This document shows positions 1-5,366 of a DNA stretch of 6,834 nucleotides, one piece after another; position 1 is the first letter of the stretch; the number at the start of each line of letters is the position of its first letter. The notes beneath the pieces were generated by a model, which had not been told where the DNA came from, did not search any database, and saw nothing but the letters and a program-made list of their open reading frames with translations. A program made the translations under genes and the position numbers. The stretch is taken from positions 1 to 6,834 of the forward strand of contig JAGWJK010000234.1 in assembly GCA_028865845.1 (NCBI GenBank), in the 5' to 3' direction. This DNA comes from Rhizobiaceae bacterium. Lineage in GTDB: Bacteria > Pseudomonadota > Alphaproteobacteria > Rhizobiales > Rhizobiaceae.

Positions 1-222
1 GAGCGTGCCGGAGAACCAGCCGCCGCAGAGCGTCACGTCGGCGGCGCGCAGGATAGGCAGCATTTCACCGGGATTGCTCGGGAAGCGCCGGCCCTGTTCC
101 ATGCCGGTGAAGCCGGCGCTGCGCGATTGCCGCAGGCATTCCTCGAGGGACACATCGTCGCTGAGTTCCGGAAGATCGTCGTTCCACCAGGCGATGGGCG
201 ACATGCCGAGTTTGGCCTTCAT
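1..222 (-). CDS. iolE: IolE, inosose dehydratase (partial, N-terminal 74 codons)
   Basis: This is the start of a gene that continues past the left edge; 74 codons are present of a family usually near 300 residues. The product should be the cytoplasmic 2-keto-myo-inositol (inosose) dehydratase, the second step of inositol breakdown, which removes water to give a trihydroxycyclohexane-dione. The N-terminus reads MKAKLGMSPIAWWNDDLPEL, typical of the IolE/MocC xylose-isomerase-like TIM-barrel family (the SPIAW-NDD stretch lies at residues 8-16), followed by a 'GFTGMEQGRRFP' segment near residues 38-49, matching the early strands of the barrel. The ATG at 222 is preceded by a good Shine-Dalgarno, AAGGAGAC (228-235 on the minus strand). 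It lies 65 bases downstream of iolD in the same direction, so it is probably in one operon with it. The identity is firm from both motif and position; catalytic residues further on cannot be seen. Confidence 0.93.
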   Translation of the reverse strand, partial: MKAKLGMSPIAWWNDDLPELSDDVSLEECLRQSRSAGFTGMEQGRRFPSNPGEMLPILRAADVTLCGGWFSGTL

Positions 223-246
223 CAATAGTCTCCTTAAACGCAGTGT

Positions 247-270
247 TGGAGGAGCTGAGATGCTCCTCCA
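247..270 (-). repeat. Perfect 9-bp hairpin in the iolD-iolE spacer
   Basis: TGGAGGAGC (247-255) and GCTCCTCCA (262-270) form a perfect 9-bp inverted repeat with a 6-base loop. It sits 17 bases after the iolD stop and about 12 bases before the iolE Shine-Dalgarno. No U-run follows on the minus-strand transcript, so it does not look like an intrinsic terminator. An intercistronic mRNA-stabilising or translation-modulating hairpin is the more likely reading (inference). Confidence 0.6.
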
Positions 271-287
271 GAAATGACGGAACTTGA

Positions 288-2138
288 TCAGCCGATGCGC
301 TGGGCGGTGCGGGCCTGTTCGTAGGCGGCGCGCGCCTTGTTGACCTCGGCGCGCGGGCTGACCTCGGGAACGGCGACGTCCCACCAATGACCGCCTTCGT
401 CCGTGGTGATCAGCGGATCGGTGTCGATGACGATGACCGACGTGCGGTCGTTCTTCTTCGAGGCAGCGATCGCCTGCTCCAGTTCGGCGATGGAGGAGAC
501 CTTGACGGCAACCGCGCCCATGCTTTCCGCATGCGCCCGGAAGTCGATCTCCGGCATCACCTCGTGGCGAGCGTCCTTGAGCAGGTTGTTGAAGTTGGCG
601 CCACCGGTCGCCATTTGCAGGCGGTTGATGCAGCCATAGCCGCGATTGTCGAGCAGGACGACGGTGAGCTTCAGGCCGAGCATGACCGAAGTCGCAAGCT
701 CGGAATTCAGCATCATGTACGAGCCGTCGCCGACCATGACGACGACTTCCTTGTCCGGCCGTGCCATCTTGGCCCCGAGGCCGCCGGCAATTTCGTAGCC
801 CATGCAGGAAAAACCATATTCCATGTGATAGCTGCCCGGAGCGGTTGCCGGCCAGAGCTTGTGCAGCTCGCCCGGCAGGCCGCCGGCGGCGCACAGCAGG
901 ATGGTCTTATCGCCGCCGATCGAGCGGGCGACGGCACCGATCACCTGGGCGTCGGAGGGCAGGGCGGCGTTGGTGGAGGCCATGGCCTTTGCGGCTGCGT
1001 CCATCCAGACTTTCTTTTCGCGTGCAGCCTTCTCTGCGAGCGCCGCAGGCGCCTTCCAGCCGGAAAGGCCGGCAGAGAGCGCTTTCAAGCCTTCGCGGGC
1101 GTCCGTCACCAATGGGTGACTATCATGCTTAAGCGCGTCGTAGGCCGCGATGTTGAGGCCGATCATCGAAAGCTTGTCGTTCTTGAACAGAGCCCAGGAG
1201 CCGGTGGTGAAATCCTGGCAGCGTGTGCCGACCGCGATGACGAGGTCCGTCTCCTCAGCGATCGCATTTGCCGCCGACGTGCCGGTGACGCCGACCGAGC
1301 CGAGCGCCAGCGGGTGTGTCTCGTCGATTGCCGATTTGCCGGCCTGCGTGACGACGACCGGGATGCCGTGCGTCTCGGCGAAAGCAGTCAACTCCTTCGT
1401 TGCCTGCGAATAAAGCACGCCGCCACCGGCGACGATGACCGGTCTTTCGGCTTTGCGGATCAGCGCAATCGCATTCGCCAACTCATCGGCATCGGGCTGC
1501 GGCCGACGCTGCGCCCATACGTGTTCTTCGAAGAAGCTTTCAGGATAATCGAACGCTTCCGCCTGCACATCCTGGCAGAGCGCCAGCGTCACCGGGCCAC
1601 AATCGAGTGGATCGGTCAGAACCTGCATGGCGCGCTTCAGCGCTGTCATGATCTGTTCGGGACGGGTGATGCGGTCGAAATAGCGCGAAACCGGCCGGAA
1701 GGCGTCGTTGGCCGAAATCGTGCCGTCACCGAAAGCTTCGATCTGCTGCAAGACCGGGTCGGGGGCGCGGTTGGCGAAGATGTCACCGGGCAGGAATAGT
1801 ACCGGGATGCGGTTTACATGGGCGACGCCGGCGGCGGTCACCATGTTCAGCGCGCCGGGGCCGATGGAGGTGGTGCAGGCCATGAAACGCTGGCGGAAAT
1901 TCGTCTTGGCATAGGCGATGGCTGCATGTGCCATGCCCTGTTCGTTATGGGCGCGGAAGGTCGGCAATTCCTCGCGCACCTGATAAAGCGCCTCGCCCAT
2001 GCCCGCGACGTTGCCATGGCCGAAGATCGCCCAGACGCCGCCGAAAATCGGCTGCTTCTTGCCATCGATCACGGTCATCTGCTTTTTCAGGAAATGCGCG
2101 ACGGCCTGCGCCATCGTCAATCGGATCGTCTTGCCCAT
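288..2138 (-). CDS. iolD: IolD, 3D-(3,5/4)-trihydroxycyclohexane-1,2-dione hydrolase
   Basis: A full-length 616-residue ThDP-dependent enzyme, the usual size for IolD. It hydrolyses the cyclic dione made by IolE to 5-deoxyglucuronate, opening the inositol ring in the cytoplasm. The three-domain acetolactate-synthase-like fold is visible. The N-terminal Pyr domain carries the cofactor-activating glutamate in HNEQGMAHAA (Glu66) and the GPGALNMVTA segment (93-102). The middle domain (about 210-350) contains ERPVIVAGGG. The C-terminal PP domain has the ThDP/Mg signature beginning with GDG (470-472) and closing at DNRGYG (497-502). IolD-typical features are YGFSCMGYEIAGGLGAK (441-457) and the GGHWWDVAVPEVS tail (582-594). 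The ATG at 2138 follows GGGAGGTG at a 4-base spacing, a strong ribosome site. It lies 86 bases after iolC and 65 before iolE, on the same strand, consistent with one operon. Generic acetolactate synthase is excluded by the context and the C-terminal tail. Confidence 0.96.
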   Translation of the reverse strand: MGKTIRLTMAQAVAHFLKKQMTVIDGKKQPIFGGVWAIFGHGNVAGMGEALYQVREELPTFRAHNEQGMAHAAIAYAKTNFRQRFMACTTSIGPGALNMVTAAGVAHVNRIPVLFLPGDIFANRAPDPVLQQIEAFGDGTISANDAFRPVSRYFDRITRPEQIMTALKRAMQVLTDPLDCGPVTLALCQDVQAEAFDYPESFFEEHVWAQRRPQPDADELANAIALIRKAERPVIVAGGGVLYSQATKELTAFAETHGIPVVVTQAGKSAIDETHPLALGSVGVTGTSAANAIAEETDLVIAVGTRCQDFTTGSWALFKNDKLSMIGLNIAAYDALKHDSHPLVTDAREGLKALSAGLSGWKAPAALAEKAAREKKVWMDAAAKAMASTNAALPSDAQVIGAVARSIGGDKTILLCAAGGLPGELHKLWPATAPGSYHMEYGFSCMGYEIAGGLGAKMARPDKEVVVMVGDGSYMMLNSELATSVMLGLKLTVVLLDNRGYGCINRLQMATGGANFNNLLKDARHEVMPEIDFRAHAESMGAVAVKVSSIAELEQAIAASKKNDRTSVIVIDTDPLITTDEGGHWWDVAVPEVSPRAEVNKARAAYEQARTAQRIG

Positions 2139-2189
2139 GGGGCACCTCCCAAATGCGTTTTAGTCTGTTGTTCGCGCATCGCCCTGTCT

Positions 2190-2211
2190 AAAAACCGGAT
2201 CGGATTTCCGG
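2190..2211 (-). terminator. Weak terminator-like hairpin between iolC and iolD
   Basis: On the minus strand, CCGGA (2211-2207) and TCCGG (2199-2195) can form a 5-bp GC-rich stem with a 7-base loop, immediately followed by five T residues (2194-2190). This has the form of a small intrinsic terminator located 13 bases after the iolC stop. The stem is short, so at most partial termination or attenuation before iolD is expected, and the match could be by chance. Confidence 0.3.
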
Positions 2212-2224
2212 GCGGTGCGCCAAA

Positions 2225-4153
2225 TTATTGCAAGCCGCGGGTCTTCAGCCACGCCTCGGTCAATTCCCTGAAACGACCGGCCATATCGGCGACCGCCTCC
2301 TCGTCCTTCATGTCGCCGGCCATCCAAGCGCGGGCCGCATCGGCAAAGATCGTCCGCCCGACGGCGAAGCCCTTCACCGACGGTGCGGCCAGCGTCGCCT
2401 CGAAGCACCGGATCAACTCCTCCGCCGGCGCCTCCAGGCCAAGCAGCACGATACCGCGGCACCATGGATCATTTTTGGCGATGACGGCATCGATTTTTTT
2501 CCAGGCCGACGTCGAAGCCTGCGGTTCCAGTTTCCACCAGTCCGGCTTGATACCGAGCGCGTAAAGCTCTTCCATTGCTCTTGCGACCGTATCGTCGGAA
2601 AGCGGGCCGTTCTTGCCGGCGATGATCTCGACCAGCAGTTCGCGCCCGACCTTGCGCGCGGCTTCGAAGAGGGTGCGCAGCTTTTCCTGCTGCTCGGTCT
2701 TCAACTCCGCCGGATCGTCTGGATGATAGAAGCACAGGCATTTGATGCAATGATCGAGCGGCCATTCGACGAGCTGCGAGCCGATGTCCTGGCTGAATTC
2801 GAAGCGCAGCGGCTTCGAACCCGGCAGCTCGACCGGACGGCCGATCCAGGAGAAACCCTTGGTCGCGGCGTCGAAGAAGGCATCGCGCCCGAAGCGTTCG
2901 TCGATCAGCATGCCGTAGCCGTCACGCCCGCCGGCAACACGAGCCGCCGCTTCGACCGCCAGCCGCTTGAAGGCCACGATCTTCTTGTGATCGACACCAA
3001 GCTCGTCGGCGACGGCGACCAGCTGCGAACGATGGTCGATGGCAAGCGCCATCAGCAGCGGGATCTCGCTCCGCCGGGTCGAAGCCCAATGGATATGGTT
3101 GATGGCCTCGTCCTTGCGCAACGCCCGGTATTTGCTGCCGTTCTTCAGGAAGAAATCCAGTTCCGCCCATGTCGGATATTCCGGCGAGCAGAGGAGGCGG
3201 GAGACAGCGAAAGCGCCGCAGGCATTGGCCCAGGTCGCGCAGGTTTTCAGTGGTTCGTCGCGCAGGAAGCCGCGCAGGAAGCCGGACATGAAGGCATCGC
3301 CCGCGCCAAGCACGTTAAAGACCTCGATCGGAAAGCCCTGGCCGACGATACCGGCCTCGAGATCATCGGAGATAGGCCCATCATAGACGATGCAGCCCAT
3401 GGCACCGCGTTTGAGGACGATGGTCGCCGGAGAAAGGCGACGGATTTCCTTGAGCGCGCCGAGCACGTTGTCGACGCCGGCGCCGATCATGATCTCCTCT
3501 TCCGTGCCGACGATGAGGTCGCAATCCGGCAAGGTCTCCTTCATTTTTGAGGAGACGCGATCGGATTTCACATAGCGCTCGAAGCCTTCGGCATGGCCGG
3601 CAAGGCCCCAGAGATTTGGCCTGTAGTCGATATCGAAGATCACCTTGCGACCGTTCGCCTTGGCGATGCGGATCGCCTTGCGCTGCGCGGCTTCAGTGTT
3701 CGGTTTGGAAAAATGCGTGCCGGAGACGAGCACCGCCCGGGAAGACTTGATGAAGTCCTCGTCGATATCGTTTTCGTCGAGCGCCATGTCGGCGCAGTCT
3801 GTGCGATAGAAGATCATCGGCGAGACGCCTTCTGCCTCGACCGCCAGCAGCACCAGCGCCGTCAGCCGCTCCTTGTCGGTGGCGATGCCGGCCGTGGCAA
3901 CACCCTCGCGCGCCGTCTGCTCGCGGATGAAGCGGCCCATCTGCTCGTCACCGACCCGGGTAATCAGGCCTGATTTCAGCCCGAGCCTTGCGGTGCCGAT
4001 CGCGATGTTTGCCGGGCAGCCGCCGACGGACTTGGCGAAAGAGCCGATATCCTCCAGGCGCGTGCCGATCTGCTGGCCGTAAAGGTCGACGGAGGAACGG
4101 CCGATGGTGATGACATCGAGCATCTGTTCCACGCCTGGATTTTCTTGCGCCAT
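2225..4153 (-). CDS. iolC: IolC, 5-dehydro-2-deoxygluconokinase fused to DUF2090 (probable aldolase)
   Basis: A 642-residue, two-domain cytoplasmic protein. Residues about 12-335 are a PfkB/ribokinase-family sugar kinase: the VGGCPANIAIG substrate/lid signature (43-53), FDIDYRPNLW (173-182), and the C-terminal PfkB signature NVLGAGDAFMSGFLRG (280-295) with presumed catalytic base Asp286. This half phosphorylates 2-deoxy-5-keto-gluconate. Residues about 360-642 match DUF2090, the usual C-terminal partner in proteobacterial IolC. They carry class I aldolase-like motifs: ALAIDHRSQL (369-378), WWKLEP with Lys541, and GFAVGRTIF (595-603), so this half may cleave the phosphorylated product (inference). 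Standalone IolC kinases such as that of Bacillus are about half this length. The start chosen is ATG 4153, because GGAGGAG lies directly upstream; an in-frame TTG at 4165 would put that ribosome site inside the gene. Its own promoter and two candidate IolR operators precede it. Confidence 0.95.
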   Translation of the reverse strand: MAQENPGVEQMLDVITIGRSSVDLYGQQIGTRLEDIGSFAKSVGGCPANIAIGTARLGLKSGLITRVGDEQMGRFIREQTAREGVATAGIATDKERLTALVLLAVEAEGVSPMIFYRTDCADMALDENDIDEDFIKSSRAVLVSGTHFSKPNTEAAQRKAIRIAKANGRKVIFDIDYRPNLWGLAGHAEGFERYVKSDRVSSKMKETLPDCDLIVGTEEEIMIGAGVDNVLGALKEIRRLSPATIVLKRGAMGCIVYDGPISDDLEAGIVGQGFPIEVFNVLGAGDAFMSGFLRGFLRDEPLKTCATWANACGAFAVSRLLCSPEYPTWAELDFFLKNGSKYRALRKDEAINHIHWASTRRSEIPLLMALAIDHRSQLVAVADELGVDHKKIVAFKRLAVEAAARVAGGRDGYGMLIDERFGRDAFFDAATKGFSWIGRPVELPGSKPLRFEFSQDIGSQLVEWPLDHCIKCLCFYHPDDPAELKTEQQEKLRTLFEAARKVGRELLVEIIAGKNGPLSDDTVARAMEELYALGIKPDWWKLEPQASTSAWKKIDAVIAKNDPWCRGIVLLGLEAPAEELIRCFEATLAAPSVKGFAVGRTIFADAARAWMAGDMKDEEAVADMAGRFRELTEAWLKTRGLQ

Positions 4154-4156
4154 GAT

Positions 4157-4163
4157 CTCCTCC
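4157..4163 (-). promoter_or_regulatory. iolC Shine-Dalgarno that fixes the start codon
   Basis: GGAGGAG on the minus strand ends three bases before ATG 4153 (five bases from the GGAGG core). It overlaps the codons after the alternative in-frame TTG at 4165, which makes the shorter ATG start the better choice. Confidence 0.8.
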
Positions 4164-4219
4164 AATGCAGCCGGCGATCTATTTATCGGTCATCTCCCGC
4201 GACCGTGATCTTGCCGTTT

Positions 4220-4248
4220 ATGAAACATGAATTCCATTATTTTGTCAA
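4220..4248 (-). promoter_or_regulatory. Sigma-70-type promoter for iolC
   Basis: On the minus strand a perfect TTGACA -35 (4248-4243) is followed after exactly 17 bases by TTTCAT (4225-4220), four of six matches to TATAAT. Transcription would begin near 4213, leaving a leader of about 60 bases before iolC. Two candidate IolR operators surround it: one covers the -10 and part of the spacer, the other ends 2 bp upstream of the -35. This would let iolC-iolD-iolE be expressed separately from iolR. Confidence 0.65.
4221..4236. promoter_or_regulatory. Candidate IolR operator overlapping the iolC -10
   Basis: The minus strand reads TGGAATTCATGTTTCA, an imperfect palindrome fitting GGAA-N6-TTCC with one core mismatch (GGAA-N6-TTTC). 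Thirteen of 16 positions are identical to the site at 5167-5182. The motif is the published S. meliloti IolR target (recalled, not searched). Its position over the -10 fits repression by blocking RNA polymerase. Confidence 0.6.
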
Positions 4249-4250
4249 TT

Positions 4251-4266
4251 CAGAATATTTATTCCA
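4251..4266. promoter_or_regulatory. Candidate IolR operator upstream of the iolC -35
   Basis: The minus strand reads TGGAATAAATATTCTG, fitting GGAA-N6-TTCC with one core mismatch (GGAA-N6-TTCT). Its centre is exactly 30 bp from the neighbouring operator, about three helical turns, so two dimers could bind on the same face of DNA. It overlaps the final codons and stop of iolR. Confidence 0.55.
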
Positions 4267-5134
4267 TTTTGCTTTTGTGAGGCTTTGATGTCGCGGCCTT
4301 GCGCCGTCGTTCGGCGATGGCGACGGGGAAAGCCATGATCAGCGCCATGGACGCGGATAGAGAGCGGAAGCCGGCGAAATCCGCCTCCGCGACTTCGAAC
4401 CAATGGGTGGAACTCGCCGTCAGCGGCGAGAAGGCCGAATCGGTGATGGCAATGACCGGCACGTTTCGCGCCGCGAGATCCTGCGCAAGTTCTACGCTGT
4501 CCATGGCGTAGGGCGAGAAACTGGCGACAAGAGCCGCATCCTTCTCGGTGGCGAAGCCGGCGATTTCGCCGTCGATGCCGTTCGGCGAAGCGACGATCTG
4601 GTGGCGGATGCTTAGTTTCGAAAAAGCGTAGGTCATGTGCGCCGTCAGCGGATAGGCGCGCCGTTTGGCGACGAGATAGATCGTTTCGGCCGCGGCGAGC
4701 ACGTCGACGGCCCTGGCAAAGGTTTCCGTCTCGATCGTTGCGGCAAGCTTGTTGACGGACTGGCTCGCGGCCGAGAGGAAGCCTGACAGGATGCCGGCAT
4801 CTTCGTCTTCGATGCCGGACTGTTCCAGCGTTACCAGCCGCTCTTCGTAACTCAGCGTCCGGTCGCGAAGGCGTTCGCGGAAAATGCTTTGCAGGTCGGA
4901 GAAACCTTCATAGCCGAGATGATGCGCAAGGCGCACGAGTGTCGAAGGCTGGACATCGGAGGCGGCGGCGATGCTTGCCGTCGTACCGAAGGCGATTTCG
5001 TCGGGTTTGGCCAGCGCGAAGGCTGCTGCCTGGGCCAGGCGCTTCGGCATCGAATTCTTGCGCTCGATGATGGTGCTGCGGAGACTTTCGAAATCCCGTG
5101 GCACCCTGACCGGCGCCTTGACCTCATCGTCCAT
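4259..5134 (-). CDS. iolR: IolR, RpiR-family repressor of inositol catabolism
   Basis: A 291-residue RpiR-type transcription factor, normal length for the family. The N-terminal HTH_6 domain spans about residues 15-90; the DNA-reading helix-turn-helix lies in SIAAASDVQPSTLVRLAHHLG (54-74), followed by the family-typical YEGFSDLQ. A C-terminal SIS sugar-phosphate-binding domain covers about 135-275, including ETIYLVAKRRAYPLT (150-164) and VPVIAITDSAFSPL (225-238). In S. meliloti the orthologous repressor controls iol genes and is relieved by a late phosphorylated pathway intermediate (known from that organism; applied here by inference). The start at ATG 5134 has only a modest ribosome site (GAAGGGCGGAAGC before ATG), compatible with low repressor synthesis. 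The TAA stop lies inside a candidate operator of the next gene. It is the first gene of the minus-strand set, 105 bases before iolC, and divergent from the dehydrogenase gene. Assignment as IolR rests on family plus position. Confidence 0.9.
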   Translation of the reverse strand: MDDEVKAPVRVPRDFESLRSTIIERKNSMPKRLAQAAAFALAKPDEIAFGTTASIAAASDVQPSTLVRLAHHLGYEGFSDLQSIFRERLRDRTLSYEERLVTLEQSGIEDEDAGILSGFLSAASQSVNKLAATIETETFARAVDVLAAAETIYLVAKRRAYPLTAHMTYAFSKLSIRHQIVASPNGIDGEIAGFATEKDAALVASFSPYAMDSVELAQDLAARNVPVIAITDSAFSPLTASSTHWFEVAEADFAGFRSLSASMALIMAFPVAIAERRRKAATSKPHKSKME

Positions 5135-5166
5135 GCTTCCGCCCTTCTCGACATCCTGATCGTCGA

Positions 5167-5182
5167 TGAAACAAATATTCCA
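5167..5182. promoter_or_regulatory. Candidate IolR operator upstream of iolR
   Basis: The minus strand reads TGGAATATTTGTTTCA, fitting GGAA-N6-TTCC with one core mismatch. It shares TGAAACA-N3-ATTCCA (plus strand) with the site over the iolC promoter. It would lie at roughly +3 to +18 of the predicted iolR transcript, a suitable place for autorepression. Confidence 0.6.
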
Positions 5183-5191
5183 TATTCGCGA

Positions 5192-5220
5192 CGATAGCGA
5201 ATTTCTGCGCGCCCGTCATA
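5192..5220 (-). promoter_or_regulatory. Candidate iolR promoter
   Basis: On the minus strand TATGAC (5220-5215) and CTATCG (5197-5192) are separated by 17 bases. This resembles the rhizobial housekeeping pattern CTTGAC-N17-CTATAT, with four of six matches in each box. The predicted start near 5185 lies just before a candidate IolR operator. Support is moderate because both boxes are imperfect. Confidence 0.4.
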
Positions 5221-5297
5221 ACTATTTTTATCGCCGTGAATTCAGAGTGAAAGGCCGTTTCCAGCACAATCTCACAAAAAACACCCGAAAAGGCGGC

Positions 5298-5327
5298 TTG
5301 AAAAAACGGTCCAAATATTCCAAAAAT
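5298..5327 (+). promoter_or_regulatory. Tentative promoter for the dehydrogenase gene
   Basis: TTGAAA (5298-5303, preceded by C) resembles a -35; an A/T-rich AAAAAT (5322-5327) could serve as a poor -10 at 18 bases. The spacer holds a degenerate IolR-like half-operator. If used, transcription would begin near 5334, inside the hairpin that covers the ribosome site. The -10 is weak, so this is only a suggestion. Confidence 0.25.
5307..5322. promoter_or_regulatory. Degenerate fourth IolR-like site before the dehydrogenase gene
   Basis: The minus strand reads TGGAATATTTGGACCG: one half-site (TGGAATA) is perfect, the other is poor. It shares the 11-base string CAAATATTCCA (5312-5322) exactly with the operator at 5172-5182, 140 bp away. 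It could allow IolR to control the divergent gene, perhaps jointly with the iolR-proximal site. Confidence 0.35.
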
Positions 5328-5360
5328 TCCTCCGGGTTCCGGGAGAGAACCCGTGGAGGG
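5328..5360 (+). promoter_or_regulatory. Hairpin pairing the Shine-Dalgarno of the dehydrogenase gene
   Basis: GGGTTC (5334-5339) pairs with GAACCC (5347-5352) around a 7-base loop. After a 2-base bulge (GT, 5353-5354) the stem continues with CCTCC (5329-5333) against GGAGG (5355-5359), plus a possible T-G wobble. The paired GGAGGG (5355-5360) is the ribosome site six bases before ATG 5367. The 11 pairs would hide it if the mRNA starts upstream of 5328. The inverted repeat might instead be a protein-binding site in DNA. Confidence 0.55.
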
Positions 5361-5366
5361 TTGCAA

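Noticed and set aside
387..1799. A 470-codon open frame on the plus strand, opposite iolD
   Set aside because: It lies antisense to a well-supported iolD, has an arginine-, aspartate- and glycine-rich composition typical of high-GC antisense frames, and shows no recognisable motif.
2228..3550. A 440-codon open frame on the plus strand, opposite iolC
   Set aside because: Antisense shadow of iolC with no family motif and no convincing ribosome site.
4154..4165. A TTG start for iolC four codons upstream
   Set aside because: It would place GGAGGAG inside the coding region; ATG 4153 has that sequence at proper spacing.
5166..5366. In-frame N-terminal extension of the dehydrogenase by 67 codons
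   Set aside because: The extension covers the AT-rich regulatory region with operators and hairpin. Family members begin directly with the Rossmann strand, and a good Shine-Dalgarno sits before ATG 5367.
5124..5366. An 80-codon minus-strand frame in the iolR upstream region, as a possible leader peptide
   Set aside because: It needs a TTG start without a clear ribosome site, overlaps the start of iolR out of frame, and its composition follows the regulatory sequence.
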